A stretch of DNA of 5,249 nt. It comes from Methanomassiliicoccales archaeon. Its GTDB lineage: Archaea; Thermoplasmatota; Thermoplasmata; Methanomassiliicoccales; JACIVX01. The stretch spans positions 1-5,249 of the forward strand of contig JAJRAG010000042.1 in assembly GCA_028682925.1 (NCBI GenBank), in the 5' to 3' direction. This document shows, in pieces, positions 1 to 4,923 of this stretch. The position numbers and the translations under genes are program-made. Positions within the stretch are counted from its first letter, which is position 1; the number at the start of each line of letters is the position of its first letter. The notes below the pieces were generated by a model that saw nothing but the letters and a program-made list of their open reading frames with translations, did not search any database and had not been told where the DNA came from.

Positions 1-456
1 CTTGCACTCTTCCATGATCCTAAGGTAGTAATCAGGTCTACCAGTGCATATGTGGACATACTCCGCTTCCTTTGCGGCATTCATTCTTGGTTCGAAATGG
101 CCCATGTCCTTCATAGGGCCTTGATAAACATAGGCGATCTGGTTGTGAGCCGAATCAGAGACTATCCATACCGTGGGAGTCTCGTACCCGTCGACGGAAA
201 TCAGCTCGTCTAGATTGACACCTTTATCTTCCATGAACTTGCGGAAGTCTGTTGGCATGTCCTTTCCAACAAACGAGCAGAGCGCTGTCGGGACTCCGAG
301 GGCAGCAGAGATCGTGGCCACGTTCGCCCCAGTACCACCATAGAAGCGTTTCTTTTCTCTCACATCGACAGAGGTATTCAGCTCTGGCATGCGCTCGAGG
401 GAGATTATGTAGTCGAGTGCGGTATGACCGTATACGCAAAGATAGGGACGAGACAT
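1..456 (-). CDS. PfkB-family nucleoside kinase, N-terminal part (runs off left edge)
   Basis: Only the first 152 codons are present; the reading frame is open to base 1. The start is ATG at 456-454. Its A is also the last base of the upstream TGA stop (TGATG), so translation is probably coupled to the hydrolase gene; a GAGGG tract lies a few bases upstream. PfkB hallmarks visible are an early beta strand with GHTALDY (residues 10-16), the first PfkB signature GGTGAN with a following LG (40-54), and ETPTVW with NQIAYVYQG in the lid/substrate region (92-113). The ATP-site DTxGAGD motif would lie in the missing half. From memory, GHTALDY, ETPxxW and VHICTG strongly resemble the archaeal nucleoside kinase of Methanocaldococcus jannaschii (MJ0406), which phosphorylates inosine, guanosine, cytidine and adenosine. 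Next to an S-adenosylhomocysteinase, conversion of released adenosine or inosine to a monophosphate is the natural role. The exact substrate is inferred; a ribokinase-like sugar kinase is the alternative. Confidence 0.88.
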   Translation of the reverse strand, partial: MSRPYLCVYGHTALDYIISLERMPELNTSVDVREKKRFYGGTGANVATISAALGVPTALCSFVGKDMPTDFRKFMEDKGVNLDELISVDGYETPTVWIVSDSAHNQIAYVYQGPMKDMGHFEPRMNAAKEAEYVHICTGRPDYYLRIMEECK

Positions 457-1694
457 CAGGTTCCCTCTTTCCACCCGGCCATATACTTCCTTTGATCTAT
501 GTTCAGAGTGTCGATCTTCACCTGCATCGTCTTCAGTTTCAGGCTTGCGACATAATCGTCGATCTCGATCGGAACATTGTAAACAATCGGCTCCATTTCG
601 CGATAATGCTGGGAGAGGTGTTCTATCGAAAGCGCTTGAATCGAGAAGCTCATGTCCATTATCTCTACGGGATGCCCCTGACCTGCTCCGAGGTTCATCA
701 GTCTACCTTCGCATATCAGGTACGCTTTTCTTCCGTCTGGAAATCTATACTCGTCTATGAATTCCCTTACTCTGCGCGGCTTCCCGGCATAGTCCTCCAG
801 CGCCCGTTTTGAGATCTCGTTGTCAAAATGCCCTGAGTTCCCGAGTATACATCCGTCCTTGAGAGTCTCTAGATGCCTTCTTCCAACGATGTCCTTGCAT
901 CCTGTCGCGGTTATGATCATATCGGCCTCCTTGGCCGCTTTCATCATCGGCATGACCTCGAATCCGTCCATCAGGGCCTCGATCGCCCTGACGGAATTCA
1001 CCTCGGTTACGATCACCTGCGCTCCCAACCCCTTCGCCCGCATGGCGATCCCTCGTCCGCACCAACCATAACCTGCAACGACGAGCTTCTTCCCGGCAAC
1101 AAGCAGATTCGTCGCGGTCATCCAACCGTCGAAAGTCGATTGGCCCGTCCCATATCGGTTGTCGAAGAGGTACTTCATGTGAGCATCGTTGACCGAGATT
1201 ATGGGGAATTTCAGCTGGCCCTTCCTGGCCATAGATCTCAGTCTGACAACCCCCGTGGTCGTCTCCTCGCTAGCTCCTTTGACCTTGTTGATAAGGCCTT
1301 TCCTCTCAGTATGGACCATCGTGATCAGGTCAGCGCCGTCGTCGATCAGGAAATCAGGCTTCAGGTCCAAGACGGAATTGAGATTGCGATAGTACTCTTC
1401 AGTGGTCTCCCATTTCTTGGCATATACCTCCAAACCATAGTGATCGCGCAACGCTAGAGAGACGGAATCATCGGTAGAAAGAGGGTTGCAGCTGGCCAAT
1501 CGTACTTCAGCACCAGCTTCGGAAAGAGCGACAGCTAACATACCGGTCTTGGCCTCGACATGAAGCGCCATCCCGATCCTCAGACCATCGAGAGGTCGCT
1601 CACTGACCATCCGATTCCTGATCTCAGCTAAGACCTTCATGTGCGTGCTAGCCCACTCGAGTCTCCTTATTCCCTTCTCGAGTTCATCTTTCAA
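456..1694 (-). CDS. ahcY: S-adenosylhomocysteinase family enzyme (archaeal type; possibly S-inosylhomocysteine hydrolase)
   Basis: A full-length, cytosolic, NAD-dependent hydrolase of 412 residues. It splits S-adenosylhomocysteine (or the deaminated S-inosyl form) into homocysteine and a nucleoside, relieving product inhibition of methyltransferases. Visible landmarks, with human-enzyme equivalents: His45 (His55), Asp119 in IDDGADL, Glu144 in SEETTTGV (Glu156), Lys174, Asp178 and Asn179 in MKYLFDN (Lys186, Asp190, Asn191), the NAD Rossmann motif GYGWCG (208-213) with Glu231 at the end of the next strand, His289 in NSGHFD (His301) and His341 in GAGQGHP (His353). The base-contact motif is HVEAK (HxExK), not the HxTxE of bacterial and eukaryotic enzymes, and the C-terminal Lys/Tyr tail of those enzymes is absent; both are typical of the archaeal branch. 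The start is TTG at 1694-1692, preceded by GGTGGT; no ATG or GTG precedes it in the 51-base gap, and the next in-frame ATG is 18 codons in. Its stop overlaps the kinase start by one base. Family assignment is very secure; substrate choice is open. Confidence 0.96.
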   Translation of the reverse strand: MKDELEKGIRRLEWASTHMKVLAEIRNRMVSERPLDGLRIGMALHVEAKTGMLAVALSEAGAEVRLASCNPLSTDDSVSLALRDHYGLEVYAKKWETTEEYYRNLNSVLDLKPDFLIDDGADLITMVHTERKGLINKVKGASEETTTGVVRLRSMARKGQLKFPIISVNDAHMKYLFDNRYGTGQSTFDGWMTATNLLVAGKKLVVAGYGWCGRGIAMRAKGLGAQVIVTEVNSVRAIEALMDGFEVMPMMKAAKEADMIITATGCKDIVGRRHLETLKDGCILGNSGHFDNEISKRALEDYAGKPRRVREFIDEYRFPDGRKAYLICEGRLMNLGAGQGHPVEIMDMSFSIQALSIEHLSQHYREMEPIVYNVPIEIDDYVASLKLKTMQVKIDTLNIDQRKYMAGWKEGT

Positions 1695-1697
1695 ATG

Positions 1698-1703
1698 ACC
1701 ACC
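1698..1703 (-). promoter_or_regulatory. Ribosome binding site for the hydrolase gene
   Basis: GGTGGT on the minus strand ends three bases before the TTG start at 1694. It pairs with the archaeal 16S rRNA tail (GGTGAT-like, one G-U pair) and is the main reason for choosing the TTG start. The gar1 start has the same geometry (GGTGAG, three bases, start codon). Confidence 0.6.
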
Positions 1704-1706
1704 AGT

Positions 1707-1723
1707 CTAGGATAATGTCCTAG
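1707..1723. repeat. 17-base palindrome between TATA-like box and start of the hydrolase gene
   Basis: CTAGGATAATGTCCTAG is a perfect inverted repeat with 6-base arms (1707-1712 and 1718-1723) and a 5-base centre. It lies directly downstream of the TATA-like box on the minus strand and upstream of the ribosome binding site, where a bound repressor would block initiation. Operator function is inferred from position only. Arms of this length can arise by chance, and a weak RNA hairpin is the alternative. Confidence 0.4.
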
Positions 1724-1724
1724 G

Positions 1725-1737
1725 AGTATATTCTTTG
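1725..1737 (-). promoter_or_regulatory. Candidate BRE/TATA promoter for hydrolase-kinase pair
   Basis: On the minus strand CAAAG (1737-1733) is followed by AATATACT (1732-1725), a BRE-plus-TATA-like arrangement in the 51-base gap after the ligase gene. With the usual 25-base spacing, transcription would begin near 1703, giving a leader of about nine bases. Read-through from the upstream ligase gene is also possible, so the pair may be served by two promoters. Confidence 0.45.
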
Positions 1738-1745
1738 CCCCAACG

Positions 1746-2486
1746 TCAGTCTTTCTGGAGTCGCTTACATATCATCTGGACCGACTTCTTGAGGTTGGCC
1801 TTGTTGTCAAAAGTGGATATCAGACTCCTTCTCTTGCTCAAGTCGGTCTTCAGTTCGTCCACGGAGTCTATCATGTTGGGAATTGCCCTGGTGACTTCGT
1901 CGACGATCGTGACCGTCGCTGCCTTCGAAGTTCTCGAGAGAGGATTCAGGTCAATTGCCAACACAATCTTCCCGGCATGCAACAACGCCTCTGCCCTGTC
2001 CCCATCCTCCAGCGGTACCAGGACCACGTCGGCCATGAGAATCCCTTCCCTGGTGCACAGCGAGCGATCGGAAGCTATCCCATTCAGCTTCGCGTCCGGA
2101 TTCCTTCCCAGTACCCTCTTTGCGCCCATCGCCTCCATGTGAGCGCACACTCTCTCCATTCGCTCGTCGGTCCGATGGAAAAGATTGACCTCTATCTTGG
2201 CAGGTATGATCTCAGATAGGGATACGATTTCTCTGGGACAGAGAGCGGCAACGTTACCGTTGACCGAGATCAATGGGTTCTTGGCCTCCAGCATATAAGC
2301 GACCGCCACACTCTCGGCCTCCAAAGCGTTTGGATTCGTGGTCTCACCTAGGAGGTAATCGAAAGCCTCTCCCCTACCATGCGCGATGAGGCCAGTAGTA
2401 GAGACCAATCCGGCTTTGTTCAGTTCTGCGAGCAACTCCCTGATGACAAGCGATCGGTATCTCGGATGGTCCTTCGACACCACCAT
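1746..2486 (-). CDS. 4-phosphopantoate--beta-alanine ligase (archaeal phosphopantothenate synthetase)
   Basis: A 246-residue cytosolic enzyme of the archaeal CoA pathway. It joins 4-phosphopantoate to beta-alanine with ATP (giving AMP and PPi) to make 4'-phosphopantothenate, replacing the bacterial PanC/CoaA order; its usual partner is pantoate kinase, not present in this window. Family blocks are all visible: HPRYRSL at the N-terminus (7-13), GLIAHGRGEAFDYLLGE (32-48), ISVNGNVAALCP (73-84), EVNLFHRTDER (99-109), ADVVLVPLEDGDR (152-164) and AIDLNPLSRTS (177-187) followed by TIVDEVTRAIP (193-203). Length matches the family (about 250). The ATG at 2486 is chosen because HPRY follows closely and the TATA-like box sits about 27 bases upstream; no Shine-Dalgarno sequence is evident, so the message may be leaderless. 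It is the first gene of a minus-strand group with the hydrolase 51 bases downstream, though no pathway link between them is apparent. Confidence 0.95.
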   Translation of the reverse strand: MVVSKDHPRYRSLVIRELLAELNKAGLVSTTGLIAHGRGEAFDYLLGETTNPNALEAESVAVAYMLEAKNPLISVNGNVAALCPREIVSLSEIIPAKIEVNLFHRTDERMERVCAHMEAMGAKRVLGRNPDAKLNGIASDRSLCTREGILMADVVLVPLEDGDRAEALLHAGKIVLAIDLNPLSRTSKAATVTIVDEVTRAIPNMIDSVDELKTDLSKRRSLISTFDNKANLKKSVQMICKRLQKD

Positions 2487-2500
2487 GTGACTTCGGATTG

Positions 2501-2545
2501 ATTGTGCAGTCTTAAATCATTCGGACTCTTCGGAGAACGCACAAT
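2501..2545. repeat. Inverted repeat flanking the ligase promoter
   Basis: ATTGTGC (2501-2507) and GCACAAT (2539-2545) are a perfect 7-base inverted repeat. They sit on either side of the BRE/TATA-like box of the ligase gene (2510-2524). Outside the arms GATTG (2496-2500) and CAATC (2552-2556) extend the symmetry with unequal spacing. The rest of the 223-base intergenic region (2487-2709) shows no ORF or RNA gene that I can recognise. A regulator-binding role is inferred; a 7-base repeat in a region this size could be chance. Confidence 0.3.
2510..2524 (-). promoter_or_regulatory. BRE/TATA promoter for the ligase gene, probably leaderless
   Basis: The minus strand reads CCGAATG (2524-2518) followed by ATTTAAGA (2517-2510). 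The TATA-like centre is about 27 bases from the ATG at 2486, so initiation is predicted at or one to two bases before the start codon. The missing Shine-Dalgarno sequence fits a leaderless message. Confidence 0.55.
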
Positions 2546-2636
2546 TTCGACCAATCGGAACGGTAGCTAAGTCGCTGGCATCGCCTCGATTCACAGCAAC
2601 GCTTAAGTGACGTGGACGATAACGATTAAAACTTTA

Positions 2637-2650
2637 CGAAATATTTAAAT
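2637..2650 (+). promoter_or_regulatory. BRE/TATA promoter for gar1-tfb
   Basis: CGAAA (2637-2641) followed by TATTTAAAT (2642-2650) is the best archaeal core promoter in the window. Transcription is expected near 2671-2673, giving a leader of about 37 bases to the ATG at 2710. No other promoter is evident before tfb, so this one probably drives both genes. A second A/T-rich patch (2625-2635) just upstream may be a weaker element. Confidence 0.65.
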
Positions 2651-2700
2651 AGAACATCTAGAATGTAGTTGGAAGCGCAGGGTCATATTCGGTGAGACTT

Positions 2701-2706
2701 GGTGAG
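2701..2706 (+). promoter_or_regulatory. gar1: Ribosome binding site deciding the gar1 start
   Basis: GGTGAG ends three bases before ATG 2710. An identical GGTGAG lies ten bases upstream (2691-2696) and contains the alternative GTG start (2692). The downstream copy, together with the family N-terminus (MKVLGTV), favours ATG 2710. Confidence 0.6.
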
Positions 2707-2709
2707 CAA

Positions 2710-2973
2710 ATGAAGGTCCTTGGAACTGTCCAAGAGGTAACTTCTGATGGGAAGCTCGTCATCAAGGCTGCTTTTGCTCCCAACCCTAGGGCAAGAATCG
2801 TAGACAACCGAAAGAGAGGTGTTGGTACAGTCAGAAGGGTATTCGGCCCTATTTCCAACCCCTACGTCTCGATAGAGCCAGCCGGTGACCTGAACCTTCT
2901 TGCTGCCTTGGGCAAGCAGGTATACGTAGAGGAGGTCGACGACTTTGGCAAGGGCAAAAGAAGGGACCGATGA
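2710..2973 (+). CDS. gar1: H/ACA ribonucleoprotein subunit Gar1
   Basis: An 87-residue member of the Gar1/Naf1 RNA-binding family, a subunit of the archaeal H/ACA RNP (with Cbf5, Nop10 and L7Ae) that makes pseudouridine in rRNA under guide-RNA direction. Gar1 contacts Cbf5 and helps substrate turnover. The small beta-barrel core is clear: MKVLGTVQEVTSDGKLV (1-17), a VVD-like step IVDNRKRGVGTVRRVFGP (30-47) and SNPYVSIEP (49-57). A short basic tail (KGKRRDR) ends the protein. An 18-base longer form from GTG 2692 is possible, but ATG 2710 has the better ribosome binding site. The last 29 bases overlap the tfb gene in another frame and also contain its Shine-Dalgarno region just upstream. Adjacency of gar1 and tfb is, to my knowledge, a recurring arrangement in euryarchaeal genomes. 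Confidence 0.93.
   Translation: MKVLGTVQEVTSDGKLVIKAAFAPNPRARIVDNRKRGVGTVRRVFGPISNPYVSIEPAGDLNLLAALGKQVYVEEVDDFGKGKRRDR
2931..2936 (+). promoter_or_regulatory. tfb: Ribosome binding site for tfb, inside gar1
   Basis: GGAGGT within the gar1 coding sequence (its Glu-Glu-Val codons) lies eight bases before the TTG start of tfb at 2945. It is the strongest Shine-Dalgarno match in the window and compensates for the weak start codon. Confidence 0.7.
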
Positions 2974-3877
2974 GATAGAGCGATGTCCTGAGTGCAACAG
3001 CGGGCACCTTGTTAGGGACTATGAACGCGGTGAGCTGGTCTGCGAGGATTGTGGACTGGTCATCGATGACCAGTTCATTGATCAGGGACCTGAGTGGAGA
3101 GCATTCGACGTTGAGCAGGGCGAGAAGCGCGCCAGAACCGGCGCTCCCATGACATATACGATCCACGACAAGGGCCTTTCAACAGAGATATCATGGAAGA
3201 ACAAGGACAGCTACGGCAAGAGCATCCCGACTAGGAACAGGGCGCAACTTTACAGACTGCGCAAGTGGCAGAGGAGGATCAGGGTTTCGAACGCCACCGA
3301 ACGCAACCTGGCGTTTGCGCTCAGCGAACTCGATCGAATGGCGTCTGCTATGGGGCTTCCGAGGAATGTGAGGGAGACCGCGGCGATGGTCTATAGAAAG
3401 GCCGTCAACAAGAACCTGATTAGAGGCAGGAGCATCGAGGGCGTCGTCGCAGCTTCTTTGTACGCAGCTTGCAGACAGTGCAACGTCCCGAGGACCCTCG
3501 ACGAGGTCGCGAACTCGAGCCGAGTGGGAAGGAAGGAGATCGGCAGGACCTACCGTTTCATGACCAGGGAACTGAAACTGAAACTGATGCCGACCAGACC
3601 GCAAGACTACGTTCAAAGATTCTGCAGCGAACTGAAATTGAGCGGAGAGGTTCAGTCGAAGGCTGGAGAGATCCTGAAGGATGCCGCGAAGAAGGAGCTG
3701 ACCTCTGGGCGAGGTCCAACTGGCGTGGCCGCAGCCGCGATCTATATCGCTTCGATCCTATGCAACGAGCGAAGAACCCAAAGAGAGGTCGCGGACATCG
3801 CGGGAGTGACCGAGGTCACGATCCGAAACAGATACAAGGAGCTTACGGAGAAGTTGGGAATAGAAATCCAGCTCTAA
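2945..3877 (+). CDS. tfb: Transcription initiation factor B (TFB, TFIIB homologue)
   Basis: The 310-residue general transcription factor that binds TBP-TATA complexes and the BRE and recruits RNA polymerase. Order of parts: N-terminal zinc ribbon with Cys14, Cys17, Cys33 and Cys36; B-reader/linker (about 40-105, including GPEWRAF and SYGKSIPTRNRAQLYRLRKWQ); first cyclin repeat (about 108-200, with the VVAASLYAACR core helix); second cyclin repeat (about 205-300, with GVAAAAIYIAS and the DNA-binding helix-turn-helix IAGVTEVTIRNRYKEL). All are intact and the length is normal, so it looks like a functional primary TFB rather than a degenerate paralogue. The start is forced: the frame is closed by a TAG at 2927-2929 and the only start codon before the zinc ribbon is TTG 2945, with GGAGGT eight bases ahead. 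The gene overlaps gar1 by 29 bases and is probably co-transcribed and translationally linked. Whether the genome has other TFB copies cannot be seen here. Confidence 0.97.
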   Translation: MARAKEGTDEIERCPECNSGHLVRDYERGELVCEDCGLVIDDQFIDQGPEWRAFDVEQGEKRARTGAPMTYTIHDKGLSTEISWKNKDSYGKSIPTRNRAQLYRLRKWQRRIRVSNATERNLAFALSELDRMASAMGLPRNVRETAAMVYRKAVNKNLIRGRSIEGVVAASLYAACRQCNVPRTLDEVANSSRVGRKEIGRTYRFMTRELKLKLMPTRPQDYVQRFCSELKLSGEVQSKAGEILKDAAKKELTSGRGPTGVAAAAIYIASILCNERRTQREVADIAGVTEVTIRNRYKELTEKLGIEIQL

Positions 3878-3914
3878 GCTGACCGACCTTCAATCCATCG
3901 ATGTGGCAGGTCGC

Positions 3915-3929
3915 CGAAAGGTTATTTAC
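3915..3929 (+). promoter_or_regulatory. BRE/TATA promoter for the membrane zinc-ribbon TPR gene
   Basis: CGAAA (3915-3919), two bases, then TTATTTAC (3922-3929) lie in the 73-base gap after tfb. The predicted start of transcription (about 25 bases on) falls almost on the TTG at 3951, suggesting little or no leader. The gap contains no clear T-rich terminator for tfb, so read-through is also possible. Confidence 0.5.
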
Positions 3930-3950
3930 TAGACCTAGCTATTACTCGGC

Positions 3951-4916
3951 TTGGTTGGAAGTTTGTCACGCGGAAAGTTGATACTGAAACCTAGCGGGAT
4001 CCTACTGATTGCAGGAGGACTTCTGACTTTCGTAGCTTCCATTTGGGTCTTCATTCTGGAAGGCATCTTCGGAACGACGGCCGGCACCCTGATCGTCCTA
4101 TTCCTTTTCCTGGTCGGAGGTCTTGAGTTGTCCTCTGGAAGATCGGTATGGCGGGCCGAGATCGGAAGCTGGAAAGGAATAATGACGTCGCTGGGCCTCT
4201 CACTTCCATTCCGTGCGATCATGGTCTACTACTCAGAGGATACATATCTGTTTTGGACGGGTGCGATCATAGGCATCGGGGAACTGCTGTCTTTCACGTT
4301 TCTGTATTTCAATCGAGGCTTCTTCCTTCCGTCCGAGGAGGAACGAGCAGGGGTGATGGGGAAGATAGAGGTCTCTGCCGTAAAGACCGCGGCAGAGTGT
4401 CCCAACTGCCATGCGATCGTGGAGATTGACTGGGATTCCTGCCCAGACTGTGGTACAGCCCTTTCCAAGTCATGCGCCAAGTGCGGTGCTCCCCTTGAGA
4501 GAGGCGCTGTGAAATGCTCCTCCTGCGGGACGGATGTTGAGAAGCCTGCCCATATATTGAGGACAATAGAGACGCTCCGGGCCTCGGCCGAGGAAGACGT
4601 CCCTCCAGAGACCAAATCGAGTAGATTCGCCAGACTGGGCGAGAGTTATCTGAAGAACGGGGAGATTGAGAAGGCACTGGACGTATATGAAAAGGCGATC
4701 GAGTACACTGGGTACGACCGCAAACGCTGTCACTTCATGGTGAAAATGGCCACGATACTCAAGAACACGGGAAAGACCGACGATGCCATGGTGCTTCTTG
4801 ATGATGCGATAGAAATGGATCCGCAGGACTACGCGGGTGCGGCCAAACTGAAGAGCGAAATACTGGGCGGTGGATCGCAGCGCACCGAAGCCAGTGGTGT
4901 TCCGCAGTCATCCTAG
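3951..4916 (+). CDS. Predicted four-helix membrane protein with two zinc ribbons and TPR-like tail, function unknown
   Basis: I do not recognise this 321-residue protein as a named family. Four hydrophobic segments are visible at about 14-36, 42-60, 74-93 (weaker, contains Arg88) and 99-120. Basic residues (Arg7, Lys9, Lys13; Arg64, Arg68) and acidic loops (around Glu37 and Glu96-Asp97) fit both ends being cytoplasmic. Next come two zinc ribbons of identical spacing: Cys150, Cys153, Cys164, Cys167 and Cys175, Cys178, Cys189, Cys192 (each CxxC-10-CxxC), a double-zinc-ribbon arrangement. A charged linker (about 205-222) leads to two TPR-like helical pairs (about 223-254, with YLKNGEIEKALDVYEKAI, and 260-293, with NTGKTDDAMVLLDDAIEMDP), then a polar Ser/Gly tail. 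The layout suggests a membrane-anchored cytoplasmic scaffold or sensor; this is inference. The start is uncertain: an in-frame TAG at 3936 leaves TTG 3951, 3963 or 3978 as the early choices, and 3951 fits the promoter spacing. It has its own promoter and converges on endA. Confidence 0.85.
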   Translation: MVGSLSRGKLILKPSGILLIAGGLLTFVASIWVFILEGIFGTTAGTLIVLFLFLVGGLELSSGRSVWRAEIGSWKGIMTSLGLSLPFRAIMVYYSEDTYLFWTGAIIGIGELLSFTFLYFNRGFFLPSEEERAGVMGKIEVSAVKTAAECPNCHAIVEIDWDSCPDCGTALSKSCAKCGAPLERGAVKCSSCGTDVEKPAHILRTIETLRASAEEDVPPETKSSRFARLGESYLKNGEIEKALDVYEKAIEYTGYDRKRCHFMVKMATILKNTGKTDDAMVLLDDAIEMDPQDYAGAAKLKSEILGGGSQRTEASGVPQSS

Positions 4917-4923
4917 CGAGCGT

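Noticed and set aside
823..1125. Minus-strand ORF of 100 codons inside the hydrolase gene, and the plus-strand ORFs at 252-812, 873-1457 and 1189-1392
   Set aside because: They lie in other frames of the well-supported hydrolase and kinase genes, have biased low-complexity composition and match no family that I recognise.
1735..2142. Plus-strand ORF of 135 codons
   Set aside because: It is antisense to the ligase gene, which has all its family motifs; there is no promoter or family signal for the plus-strand frame.
2692..2709. GTG at 2692 as the gar1 start
   Set aside because: It lacks a clear ribosome binding site, whereas ATG 2710 has GGTGAG three bases ahead and begins at the usual family N-terminus. 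It is kept only as an alternative.
3570..3587. Short GAAACT tandem repeat in tfb
   Set aside because: It encodes an ordinary Glu-Leu-Lys-Leu-Lys-Leu helix stretch of the cyclin repeat and is too short to be a meaningful repeat element.
2683..3616. Minus-strand ORFs (2683-2997, 2849-3166, 3191-3616)
   Set aside because: They are antisense shadows of gar1 and tfb with no recognisable domain and no upstream ribosome binding site that I could support.
3884..3913. CGACCT...AGGTCG inverted repeat (enclosing the palindrome CATCGATG) after tfb, as a terminator
   Set aside because: Only six paired bases with an 18-base loop and no following T-run; archaeal termination relies mainly on T-rich tracts, which are absent here.
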